Assembly (NCBI GenBank): GCA_900314455.1
Contig: OMVI01000030.1
Coordinates: 1 to 64,000 of the forward strand
DNA length: 64,000 nt
Direction: 5' to 3'
Source: an uncultured Prevotella sp.
GTDB taxonomy: Bacteria > Bacteroidota > Bacteroidia > Bacteroidales > Bacteroidaceae
Shown here piece after piece: positions 1-7,945 of this stretch. Every line of letters begins with the position of its first letter. Position 1 is the first letter of the stretch. The notes under the pieces are model-generated. The model worked only from the letters and a program-made list of their open reading frames with translations, was not told where the DNA came from and did not search any database. The position numbers and the translations under genes were made by a program.

Positions 1-162
1 CTCGATGCTCTCGTAGACATCGCCTTCATCCTCTATTTCCTGTAAGTTCTCTAATACTTCGGCGGGAGCGCCGGAGCGCGTTGCATAGTCAATAAGTTCT
101 TCCTTAGTAGCCGGCCATGGCGCATCTTCAAGCTTTGAAGCAAGTTCAAGTGTCCAATACAT
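1..162 (-). CDS. DUF2795 domain protein, partial (N-terminal part)
   Basis: The first 54 codons of a minus-strand gene are visible; the rest lies beyond the left edge. The N-terminus reads MYWTLELASKLEDAPWPATK, followed by a short acidic helical stretch (EVLENLQEIEDEGDVYESIE). This matches the small (about 70-75 residue) DUF2795 proteins common in Bacteroidota, which have no established function. The start at 162 is supported by a canonical promoter at 198-227 that leaves a leader of about 30 nt. It is transcribed divergently from the T9SS genes. Confidence 0.8.
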   Translation of the reverse strand, partial: MYWTLELASKLEDAPWPATKEELIDYATRSGAPAEVLENLQEIEDEGDVYESIE

Positions 163-197
163 AGTCGTAAAATTTTACATTATCCTTATTTTGGGCG

Positions 198-227
198 CAA
201 AGATAATATTAATTTTTCTATCTCCAA
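198..227 (-). promoter_or_regulatory. Bacteroidota promoter for the DUF2795 gene
   Basis: Read on the minus strand, the -33 element TTG (225-227) and the -7 element TATCTTTG (198-205) are separated by 19 nt. This fits the Bacteroides consensus TTG-N19..21-TAnnTTTG exactly. Transcription should start near 190. Confidence 0.75.
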
Positions 228-625
228 GAAAATCATCACTTTTTTTCTATTACAATATGAATAAAGTTTAAAATGATTATCCGTAAATATCCAGACTGTT
301 ATATTACGCTGTACAATATCTCACATCATTTGCCTTTACAAAGCGAACTTATAGCCACATGTACCGTCCTTGCGTTGGAAGCCATGCTAAACTATGATGT
401 TTACTATGTCTGAATTTTTCTTTTTCGTTCTTCGTCGATTTTGTCTTCGTAACTCGTTGATTGTCAATACTGCTGCAAAAGGGCATCTTTGGGCTTCCAA
501 AAGCTTAGGTCTTAGGCGGTGAAAGCTTAGGTTTGGCAACGCGAAAGGTCAGCTTCTGCGAGCCAATTCGATAGCTCTTGTTTTGCTGTAAACTTTATTT
601 ACTGTTTTCGTGGCAGTTTTGTTGA

Positions 626-657
626 TTGGCGGATAATCAATTAGTTTAATATCTTGG
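626..657 (+). promoter_or_regulatory. possible promoter for porP-gldKLMN
   Basis: TTG at 626-628 is followed after 21 nt by TATCTTGG at 650-657, one base off the TAnnTTTG consensus. If used, it gives a leader of about 145 nt before the chosen porP start and would exclude a start at 654. Confidence 0.35.
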
Positions 658-806
658 TCCATCCGACATTTGAAGTGATGACACCCACAAACCTCGAAAT
701 GTCAGATGAACTAATTTCTTACCATGCTGTTACGCTCACAAAGCGGTATATATCGTTTTTTTATGTCCTCTTGACAATAAAAGGAAAAAAGAAACGTTAT
801 TTCAAC

Positions 807-1745
807 GTGAGAAAACGTCTGATAGCCATAATGGGAGCCATCGTTCTGTTTGGAACGAAGGCCATGGGACAGTATGACCCATTGTTCAGCCATTACTTCG
901 ACATGGAACCGTCGTTCAACCCGGCATCTGTAGGAAAGGAAAACAAACTCAACGTCGTTGGAGCTTACGCTCTCGACTTTGCCGGCTTTGATAACAACCC
1001 GAACACGTTCTATGTCGGTGCCGATATGCCGTTGTATTTCCTGAAGAACTACCACGGTGTTGGTCTGTCGTTGCTCAACGATAAAATCGGACTCTTCACC
1101 CACCAGCGCATCGCCGGTCAGTATGCCTTCCGCTTCAAGCTCTTTGGCGGTCGTCTCGCAGCGGGAGTTCAACTGGGTCTGATAATGGAGAATTTCGATG
1201 GAAGTAAGGTCGATTTGGAAGACTCCAGCGACCCTGCATTCCCGAAGTCGGAAGTTACCGGCAACAGCTTCGATGCCGGAGTCGGACTCTACTACGCCCA
1301 TAAGCAATGGTACGCCGGAGTTTCAGCCCAGCATTTGACGTCGCCTCTGGTCAATCTCGGCGAAACCAACGAATTCAAGATAGACCCTATCTGTTATTTC
1401 ACGGGTGGATACAATATTAAGCTAAGAAATCCGTTTATAACTATACCGACATCTACCAAAATGCAGTATGACGGTTCCACGTTCCGTGCTGACGTAACGG
1501 CGCGTGTGGTTTATAAGAATGACAAGAAAATGTTGTATGGTGGCGTGTCGTACAGCCCTACCAATTCGGTCACGGCTCTTATAGGCGGCAGCTTCCACGG
1601 CATAAATATCGGTTACAGCTATGAGTTCTATACCTCGGCAATAAACCCAGGTAACGGAAGTCATGAGCTGTTTGTCAGTTATCAGACAGACATAAACTTG
1701 CAGAAGAAAGGACGCAACAAGCATAAGAGCGTACGCTATCTGTAA
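807..1745 (+). CDS. porP: T9SS outer-membrane protein, PorP/SprF family
   Basis: An outer-membrane beta-barrel of the PorP/SprF family, which in the type IX secretion system anchors the PorK/N (GldK/N) ring to the membrane. The open frame extends upstream to 654, but the family pattern is a signal peptide followed directly by QYDPLFSHYFDMEPSFNPA. The GTG at 807 gives VRKRLIAIMGAIVLFG...AMGQ, a good signal peptide, and a protein of 312 residues; the ATG at 831 is the alternative. The typical family features YDP...NPA near the N-terminus and alternating aromatic/glycine strands up to the C-terminus are present. It lies 18 bp before gldK and is probably its operon partner, as in P. gingivalis porPKLMN. 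The start is uncertain; the family assignment is firm. Confidence 0.88.
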   Translation: MRKRLIAIMGAIVLFGTKAMGQYDPLFSHYFDMEPSFNPASVGKENKLNVVGAYALDFAGFDNNPNTFYVGADMPLYFLKNYHGVGLSLLNDKIGLFTHQRIAGQYAFRFKLFGGRLAAGVQLGLIMENFDGSKVDLEDSSDPAFPKSEVTGNSFDAGVGLYYAHKQWYAGVSAQHLTSPLVNLGETNEFKIDPICYFTGGYNIKLRNPFITIPTSTKMQYDGSTFRADVTARVVYKNDKKMLYGGVSYSPTNSVTALIGGSFHGINIGYSYEFYTSAINPGNGSHELFVSYQTDINLQKKGRNKHKSVRYL

Positions 1746-1763
1746 GATGAAGAGATATAGAAT

Positions 1764-3248
1764 ATGAAAATGAGAAAATATATATTGATGGTGTGTCTCA
1801 GCGTAGCAATGCTGGGATTGCTCACCGGTTGCTTCGGCGGCAGGGCTACTTCGTCGTCCGGTCGTGGTGGCGAACTCGTTGGCGTGGGCGGCGGAAGAAG
1901 TTTCAAAGAGCCTGCACCTTATGGCATGACGCTCATCAAACGAGGCTTCCTGAAGATGGGACTCGACAAGACCGATAGCCTTTGGGGTAAGGAAACACCT
2001 CGGAAGGACATCTCTGTCGATGGTTTCTGGATGGACGAAACTGAGGTTACGAATTCCGAATATAAGCAATTCGTCTACTGGGTACGAGATTCCATTCTCC
2101 GTACTCGCCTTGCTGACCCGTCGTACGGCGGCGATGAGACCTATATGATTACCGAAGACAAGAACGGCGACCCTGTTACACCGCATCTGAACTGGCGTAA
2201 GGCACTGCCGCGCAAACCCAATGAGGACGAGCAGCGTGCTTTCGAGAGCCTCTATGTCACCAATCCTGTCACCGGTGAGAAAAGTCTTGACGCAAGCCAG
2301 ATGAACTATCGCTACGAAATTTACGACTACACGGCTGCCGCACTTCGTCGTAACCGCCTCAAACCATCAGAGCGCAACCTCAACACTGATGTTGAAGTCG
2401 ACCCGAACGAGGTCGTTATGATTTCCAAGGATACTGCCTATATCGATGACGATGGCAACATCCACAACGAGACAATCAACCGTCCGCTGACTGGTCCGTG
2501 GGACTTCCTCAACACGTACATTATTAATATATACCCTGATACGACATGTTGGGTTAACGATTTTCGCAATTCCGACAACGAGACATATCTCCGCAACTAC
2601 TTCAGCAACCCAACTTACAACGACTATCCTGTCGTAGGTGTCACTTGGGAACAGGCCAATGCGTTCTGCGCTTGGCGTACTGAGTATCTGCTGAAAGGAC
2701 TCGGCCGTGAGGCACGCTACGTCCAGCGCTACCGCCTTCCGACAGAGGCAGAGTGGGAGTATGCAGCCCGTGGCAAGGACCAGAATGAGTTCCCGTGGAA
2801 CAACCAGGACGTGAAGAACGGCAACGGATGTTTCTATGCCAACTTCAAGCCTGACCGAGGAAACTATACAAAGGATGGAAACCTCATCACAAGTAAAGTT
2901 GGTATCTACTCAGCCAACAGCAATGGACTCTACGACATGGCCGGAAACGTTGCCGAATGGACAAGTACCGTTTATACGGAGGCTGGTGTTGACGCCATGA
3001 ACGACCTCAACCCGGAGCTCTCTTATAAGGCTGCGAAGGAAGACCCGTATCGTTTGAAGAAGAAGAGCGTACGTGGCGGCAGCTGGAAAGACCCTGAGAG
3101 CTACATCCGCAGTGCATGGCGCACTTGGGAATACGAGAACCAGCCACGCTCCTACATAGGCTTCCGTTGCGTCCGTAGTCTTGCTAGTTCATCGAGCGAG
3201 GCCGCCAAGGAGAGCCGCAAGGCTTCCAAGAAGTCACGGAAACGCTGA
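1764..3248 (+). CDS. gldK: T9SS lipoprotein GldK/PorK
   Basis: Ring lipoprotein of the type IX secretion system. The signal peptide ends in a lipobox LTGC with Cys23 as the lipidation site. The rest is a formylglycine-generating-enzyme-like (FGE-sulfatase) fold: GFWMDETEVTNSEYKQFVYW near residue 90, VVGVTWEQANAFCAWR, RLPTEAEWEYAARG, GLYDMAGNVAEWTS, SVRGGSWKD and the terminal GFRCVR. In this family the fold is structural and not thought to be catalytic. A long insertion (about residues 130-270) lies between the first and second conserved blocks, as is usual for GldK. The C-terminus is a basic Ser/Lys tail (SRKASKKSRKR). The 494-residue length fits the family. Confidence 0.96.
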   Translation: MKMRKYILMVCLSVAMLGLLTGCFGGRATSSSGRGGELVGVGGGRSFKEPAPYGMTLIKRGFLKMGLDKTDSLWGKETPRKDISVDGFWMDETEVTNSEYKQFVYWVRDSILRTRLADPSYGGDETYMITEDKNGDPVTPHLNWRKALPRKPNEDEQRAFESLYVTNPVTGEKSLDASQMNYRYEIYDYTAAALRRNRLKPSERNLNTDVEVDPNEVVMISKDTAYIDDDGNIHNETINRPLTGPWDFLNTYIINIYPDTTCWVNDFRNSDNETYLRNYFSNPTYNDYPVVGVTWEQANAFCAWRTEYLLKGLGREARYVQRYRLPTEAEWEYAARGKDQNEFPWNNQDVKNGNGCFYANFKPDRGNYTKDGNLITSKVGIYSANSNGLYDMAGNVAEWTSTVYTEAGVDAMNDLNPELSYKAAKEDPYRLKKKSVRGGSWKDPESYIRSAWRTWEYENQPRSYIGFRCVRSLASSSSEAAKESRKASKKSRKR

Positions 3249-3263
3249 TAAAAAAGAATAGCA

Positions 3264-3319
3264 GAATATTTCTTCAATATTTCAATATTTCATTCTTTTA
3301 ACATTTCAATCTTTCAATC
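3264..3319 (+). repeat. 8-9 bp AT-rich tandem array before gldL
   Basis: The gldK-gldL spacer is made of imperfect copies of an octamer-like unit (TATTTCAA, TTTCAATC), ending 3 nt before the gldL start codon. The complementary unit (AAATATTG type) makes up the leader array at 12475-12505. Confidence 0.6.
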
Positions 3320-3322
3320 ATA

Positions 3323-4390
3323 ATGGCAACGTACAGTAAATACAATATTATATATCGTCTGCAAAAGTGGATGGATAGCGTGCCGGGTCAAACGTTCCTG
3401 AACTACGCTTACAGTTGGGGAGCATCTATCGTGATTCTCGGTACTCTGTTTAAACTGACCCACTTACCTGGAGCCAATCTGATGCTGTTCATCGGTATGG
3501 GTACCGAGGTGTTCGTGTTCTTCATATCAGCCTTCGACCGTCCGTTCGACAAAACCGACGATGGCAAGCAGATACCTACCCGTGTCACTGAGGAATATCT
3601 CGAGACAGGCAAGGTGAAGTATGACGGAAAGTATGAGGAAACTGACGAGGAGCAGGAAGAGACTCCTGCAAGTCAGCAGTCAGCCTTCGTTGAGCATGAA
3701 GAGACTCCTCGCACAGAGATACAGCAGCCTGTTTCGCAGCCGGTTCAGCAGCCCACAGCAAGCGCCGATGCACAGCAGGTAGCCCGCGACGAGGCTAAAG
3801 CCACTGCTGAAGAAGTTGCCCGCCAGGTTGTTCCGACAGCCGAAGAGATTGCGGCAGCCGTCAAACAGCAGAGCGAAGTTATCAAGAGCTCACAGACGAG
3901 CACTCCGGAGATGGTCGAGGCACAGGAGAAATACGTCGAGGCATTGCAGAATCTTACTGATTTGCTTGGTAAGGTCAGCGACCAGAGCGAGCGTCTTACA
4001 CGCGACTCAGAGGAGATGGAGAACCTCAACCGTACTCTCACCGGTATCGCCAAGATATATGAGATGCAGCTTAAGGGCGCAAGTCAGCAGGTCGGCACTA
4101 TCGACCAGATTAACGCGCAGACACGTAAGATGGCTGAGCAGATTGACCAGCTCAACCGTATCTACGCCCGTATGATTGAGGCTATGACTGTCAACATGCG
4201 TGGTGGAGCAGGTGCTGTACCTCCACAGCCACAGTATCAGCAGGGCTACGGTCCTCAGTACCAGCCGGGATATGCCCCACAGCAACCGGGTTATGCACCA
4301 AACCAAGGCTATGCGCAGCAGCAACAGCCACAACAACAACCCCAGCAGCCGCAGAACGGGGCACAACAGCCCCAGCAGCCGCAAAAGTAA
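3323..4390 (+). CDS. gldL: T9SS inner-membrane motor protein GldL/PorL
   Basis: Inner-membrane half of the proton-powered GldL-GldM motor that drives type IX secretion and, in gliding species, motility. Two transmembrane helices are visible at about residues 29-45 and 52-71; the second contains Glu62 in MGTEVFVFFISA, corresponding to the conserved membrane glutamate of GldL. A long cytoplasmic part follows: an acidic linker, helical segments with coiled-coil character (about 150-285), then a Gln/Pro/Tyr-rich tail (about 295-355) with repeats such as YQPGYAPQQPGYAP. F. johnsoniae GldL is much shorter; the extra length is the low-complexity tail. The gene lies between gldK and gldM. Confidence 0.95.
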   Translation: MATYSKYNIIYRLQKWMDSVPGQTFLNYAYSWGASIVILGTLFKLTHLPGANLMLFIGMGTEVFVFFISAFDRPFDKTDDGKQIPTRVTEEYLETGKVKYDGKYEETDEEQEETPASQQSAFVEHEETPRTEIQQPVSQPVQQPTASADAQQVARDEAKATAEEVARQVVPTAEEIAAAVKQQSEVIKSSQTSTPEMVEAQEKYVEALQNLTDLLGKVSDQSERLTRDSEEMENLNRTLTGIAKIYEMQLKGASQQVGTIDQINAQTRKMAEQIDQLNRIYARMIEAMTVNMRGGAGAVPPQPQYQQGYGPQYQPGYAPQQPGYAPNQGYAQQQQPQQQPQQPQNGAQQPQQPQK

Positions 4391-4418
4391 TTCGTTTCCA
4401 ATAAGTAAAGAGTAACTA

Positions 4419-5990
4419 ATGGCAATCATAAAAAGGAAAGTCAGTCCTCGCCAGAAGATGATTAACCTCATGTACGTCGTCCTCATGGCTATGCTTGCTC
4501 TCAATATATCCACTGAGGTCTTGAACGGCTTCTCCATTGTTGAGGAGAGCCTGAACCGTACGACCAGGAACTCATCGACTGAGAACAACGCCATCTACGG
4601 CGAGCTCAGCGACATGATGAAGAACAATCCTGAGAAGGTGCGTGAGTGGTTTGAGATGGCAACAGCGGTGAAGAACTCCAGCGACTCCCTCTATAACTAT
4701 GCCCAGGACCTGAAGGTCATGATAGTCAAAGAGGCCGACGGTGAAGACGGCGACCCTATGAATATACGCAACAAGGACGACCTTGAGGCTGCCGACCAGG
4801 TGATGCTGTCGCCTACTTCGGGGCAGGGACGGAAGTTGTACAACGCTATCAACAACTACCGCACAAAGATATTGCAGTTCGTCACCGACCCGTTGCAGAA
4901 GAAGATTATAGCCAGCAACCTCTCGACACAAGTGCCGAAGGGTAGCGATAACCTCGGAAAGTCGTGGGAGGAATACATGTTCGAGAACATGCCGGCTGCC
5001 GCTGCCGTCACGCTTCTGTCTAAGTTGCAGAGCGATGTACGCTATGCTGAGGGCGAGGTGCTGCACACTCTCGTTGCTAACGTCGGTCTTAAGGATGTCC
5101 GTGTCAATGAGTTGAAGGCGTTTGTCGTTCCTAATCAGTTGCGCCTGTACCCTGGTGAGACCTTCACGGCTAACATGTTCATGGCTGCTGTCGATACAAC
5201 ACAGCGTCCGGAGGTCTATGTCAACGGGCAGAAGATACAAGGCAACACTTACTCATTCAAGCCTTCAGGAGTCGGTGAGCACTCCTTCAGTGGTTATATC
5301 CTTATGCGTGACGCAGCTGGCAACATGCTTCGCCGCGACTTCACGCAGAAGTATTGGGTCATCGGAGGTTCAAAGCCGGACAACTTCATAGCAGAGCCGG
5401 TGCCTGAGGCAGGAACTGTTGCTGCCGATTTGATGAACGTCCTCTATGCAGGATTTGACAACCCGGTCAGCGTCAGCATTCCTAACGCGGCTCCAGGACA
5501 AATTAGCGTAAGCGCATCGGGCGGCTCTCTTCGTCAGACAAGTCCCGGTCATTATATCGCAAGGCCAAATGCTGTTGGTCAGCCTATGACCCTCAACGTC
5601 ATGGCGAAGGGACATAGCGTCGGCGAATACAGGTTCCGCGTGCGCAAGTTGCCAGACCCAACGGCTTACATCGCCATCGGCAGCGACCGCTTCAAGGGTG
5701 GTGGACTCGCCAAAGGTTCTCTCATCGGAGCTTCCGGTATACATGCAGCCATCGACGATGGGCTCCTTGACATACCGTTCAACGTTCTCAGCTTCACAGC
5801 TGTGTTCCATGATAACATGGGTAATGCCGTTCCTGTTGCCTCGTCGGGCTCCAGCTTCTCGGCAGCACAGCGTGAGCAGTTCCGTCATCTGTCTCGCAAC
5901 CGCCGCGTGTATATCACCAATATCACCGCCGTCGGTCCTGACCACTTGACGAGAAAGCTTCCTGGAGCAATGGAGATTATCGTTAGATAG
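4419..5990 (+). CDS. gldM: T9SS motor/periplasmic shaft protein GldM/PorM
   Basis: Partner of GldL. One N-terminal transmembrane helix (about residues 14-31, KMINLMYVVLMAMLALNIST) inserts into the GldL pentamer. The remaining ~490 residues form the periplasmic domains that reach toward the GldK/GldN ring. The helical D1 region is followed by Ig-like beta domains (VFHDNMGNAVPV near the C-terminus). The length of 523 residues is normal. It starts 28 bp after gldL and ends 64 bp before gldN. Confidence 0.95.
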   Translation: MAIIKRKVSPRQKMINLMYVVLMAMLALNISTEVLNGFSIVEESLNRTTRNSSTENNAIYGELSDMMKNNPEKVREWFEMATAVKNSSDSLYNYAQDLKVMIVKEADGEDGDPMNIRNKDDLEAADQVMLSPTSGQGRKLYNAINNYRTKILQFVTDPLQKKIIASNLSTQVPKGSDNLGKSWEEYMFENMPAAAAVTLLSKLQSDVRYAEGEVLHTLVANVGLKDVRVNELKAFVVPNQLRLYPGETFTANMFMAAVDTTQRPEVYVNGQKIQGNTYSFKPSGVGEHSFSGYILMRDAAGNMLRRDFTQKYWVIGGSKPDNFIAEPVPEAGTVAADLMNVLYAGFDNPVSVSIPNAAPGQISVSASGGSLRQTSPGHYIARPNAVGQPMTLNVMAKGHSVGEYRFRVRKLPDPTAYIAIGSDRFKGGGLAKGSLIGASGIHAAIDDGLLDIPFNVLSFTAVFHDNMGNAVPVASSGSSFSAAQREQFRHLSRNRRVYITNITAVGPDHLTRKLPGAMEIIVR

Positions 5991-6054
5991 ATGCCGTTCC
6001 AATCCCTTCGGGCAGATGGGAAATGATAGAAATGCAAATAGTTAAAATGAAGAT

Positions 6055-7104
6055 ATGAAACGAATATTCATGATAATTGGACTTGCTTGCATGGTTCTGA
6101 GTGTTGCCGCACAGCCGGCAAGACGCCGTGTGCAGCAGGACAACAAGCCTAAAAGCAACGCCAACAACGTCACGGTAAGGCAGCAGATATCCTTTCCGGT
6201 TGCCGCAGAGATGCCACCTGATGTGGTATGGCGCCGCGACATCTACCGCGAGCTGAACCTGACCGACGAAGCCAACGCCGGACTCTACTATCCCGTTGAG
6301 CCTATCGGCAGTCAGATGAACCTGTTCACATATATGTTCAAGCTCATCCTCAGCGGTCGTGTGAAGGCTTACGAGTACCGTCTCGACGGCAACGAGGTGT
6401 TCAGCGACAGTGCAAGGATAAAGCCGTTGCAGTTCCTCGACAACTATCATATCTACTATGAGCGCAGAGGCCGTCAACTGCACATCGACAACAGCGATAT
6501 TCCTTCTGCTGAAGTCAAAGGCTACTACTTGAAGGAGAGTGCCTATTACGACCAGAATACGTCGACGTTCCATCGCAAAGTCATCGCCCTTTGTCCTATT
6601 ATGTATCGTGAGGACGACTTCGGCGACTTTGGTGGCGGTACCGAAACGAAGTACCCTCTCTTCTGGGTTCGCTACGACGACATCGCTCCTTTCCTCAGCA
6701 AACAGATGATTATGACGAGCGACATCAACAATGCCGCAACCATGAGTATCGACGATTACTTCACGACAAACCAGTATAAAGGTAAGATTTACAAGACGAC
6801 GAACATGCTCGGACGCACCCTTGCTCAGTATTGTACTACCGATTCTGCCATGGATAAGGAGCAGAAGAAGATTGAACAGGAACTCGTCGACTTCGAGAAG
6901 AATATCTTTGGCGACCAGGCTAAGAAGGATTCACTTGACAGTATCGCCCAGGCACAGGCTGATGCCAAAGGTGTGAAGAAGGGGCGCCGCAACCGTCGTG
7001 CCGGTGGTGGCACTACGAAGGTACGTCGCACACGCCGTTCGGGTGGCGGTTCGTCGGGTGGCGGTGGCGCAGCACGTGTCACGGTACGCCGCGAAAGACA
7101 TTAA
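6055..7104 (+). CDS. gldN: T9SS ring protein GldN/PorN with a basic Gly-rich tail
   Basis: Periplasmic protein that forms the type IX ring with GldK. A signal peptide (MKRIFMIIGLACMVLSVAAQ) is followed by the GldN core, including PPDVVWRRDIYRELNL, NLFTYMFKLILSGRVKAYEY and YYLKESAYYDQNTSTFHRKV. After about residue 300 the protein becomes very basic and Gly/Arg-rich (KKGRRNRRAGGG, RRTRRSGGGSSGGGGAARV, RRERH), which is not part of the usual GldN core. The tail is in frame with a clean stop. The function is inferred from the family and its place as the last gene of gldKLMN. Confidence 0.93.
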   Translation: MKRIFMIIGLACMVLSVAAQPARRRVQQDNKPKSNANNVTVRQQISFPVAAEMPPDVVWRRDIYRELNLTDEANAGLYYPVEPIGSQMNLFTYMFKLILSGRVKAYEYRLDGNEVFSDSARIKPLQFLDNYHIYYERRGRQLHIDNSDIPSAEVKGYYLKESAYYDQNTSTFHRKVIALCPIMYREDDFGDFGGGTETKYPLFWVRYDDIAPFLSKQMIMTSDINNAATMSIDDYFTTNQYKGKIYKTTNMLGRTLAQYCTTDSAMDKEQKKIEQELVDFEKNIFGDQAKKDSLDSIAQAQADAKGVKKGRRNRRAGGGTTKVRRTRRSGGGSSGGGGAARVTVRRERH

Positions 7105-7150
7105 CGACCAATCCGTTCCTTCCCCATCGGGAGGGAACGCTTTGTCGTTT

Positions 7151-7220
7151 TTAGTCATCACTTATCATTGCTTATCCCCGCTTATCATCGCCTATCATCG
7201 CTCATCAACGCTTATCAGAT
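7151..7220 (+). repeat. decamer tandem array (unit CTTATCATCG)
   Basis: Seven consecutive 10-bp units beginning at 7151, including CTTATCATTG, CTTATCCCCG, CTTATCATCG, CCTATCATCG and CTCATCAACG. The array lies in the leader of the beta-barrel gene, 25 bp before its start codon. The same decamer in the same sense precedes sufD (48321-48380). Confidence 0.8.
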
Positions 7221-7245
7221 TATTAACCCTATAAAAAACAAAGAT

Positions 7246-7887
7246 ATGAAGAAAATCTTTACAATCGCATTCCTTGCTTTGGGACTTCTCTCAACCGTCC
7301 CGGCAAGCGCACAGAGCGCACTCAAGTTCGGTCTCAAAGGTGGATTGAACGTCACCGACATGCACTTCGACAGTGAAGTGTTCGACAAGTCCAATCAGGC
7401 CGGATGGTTCATCGGACCGACCATTAAGCTAACATTGCCTATCGTCGGACTGAGTTTCGATGCCTCAGCGCTGTACGATTACAAGTCAGCAAAGATTAAC
7501 AACGAGACAACTAATGAAGAACAGAAGGTAAAACAGCAGAGTATTGATGTCCCAATCAACGTCCGCTATGCCATCGGTCTTGGCAGCGAGGCAAGCGTTT
7601 TCCTGTTCACAGGTCCGCAGTTTGGCTTCAACGTTGGTGACAAAGAGTACAAATGGAATGATACAAGTTCTTATAAGCTGAAGAATTCTAACTTCAGTTG
7701 GAACGTCGGACTTGGCTTCACGCTGCTTAAACACCTGCAAATTTCAGGCAATTACAACATCGCCTGCGGTTCAACAGCTGACCTTACATACCTCAAGGCT
7801 GCTGAGCAAGTCCTCGGTCAAGGAACTGGTCTGAAGAAAAAGAGCCGCAACAACTCGTGGCAAATTGCACTTGCATACTACTTCTAA
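7246..7887 (+). CDS. outer-membrane beta-barrel protein (PorT-like/OMP_b-brl_2)
   Basis: A 213-residue protein with a signal peptide (MKKIFTIAFLALGLLSTVPASAQ) followed by alternating amphipathic strands (LKFGLKGGLNVTDMHF, GWFIGPTIKLTLPIVGLSFD, PINVRYAIGLG, SWNVGLGFTLLKHLQISGNY) and an aromatic C-terminus (ALAYYF), typical of a small outer-membrane barrel. The start at 7246 is chosen because the upstream extension from 7168 would be encoded by the decamer repeat and lacks a signal peptide. Proteins of this type are often named PorT family, but whether this one is part of the T9SS cannot be told; its place after gldN is suggestive only. Confidence 0.85.
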   Translation: MKKIFTIAFLALGLLSTVPASAQSALKFGLKGGLNVTDMHFDSEVFDKSNQAGWFIGPTIKLTLPIVGLSFDASALYDYKSAKINNETTNEEQKVKQQSIDVPINVRYAIGLGSEASVFLFTGPQFGFNVGDKEYKWNDTSSYKLKNSNFSWNVGLGFTLLKHLQISGNYNIACGSTADLTYLKAAEQVLGQGTGLKKKSRNNSWQIALAYYF

Positions 7888-7895
7888 TAGTTAAT

Positions 7896-7930
7896 ACCCA
7901 CCCCGACCCCTCCCTCTCAGGAGGGGTTTG
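7896..7930. repeat. CCTCCC/GGAGGG palindrome
   Basis: CCCCTCC and GGAGGGG flank a short loop, preceded by ACCCACCCCGA. This is one copy of a palindrome family found about eleven times in the window. It fills the spacer between the barrel gene and priA and directly precedes the first ATG (7931) of the priA frame. Confidence 0.7.
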
Positions 7931-7945
7931 ATGTCTTTGGTGGTG

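Larger units (their letters stand above)
163..806. other. non-coding stretch before the T9SS genes
   Basis: No gene is visible on either strand. It contains the promoter of the leftward gene (198-227), a direct repeat of AAGCTTAGGT (501-510 and 523-532) resembling decayed copies of the repeat-island words seen elsewhere in the window, and a possible promoter at 626-657 for porP. Nothing else could be recognised. Confidence 0.6.

Noticed and set aside
654..806. N-terminal extension of the PorP protein to 654
   Set aside because: It would put 51 charged residues before the signal peptide; a possible promoter overlaps the start.
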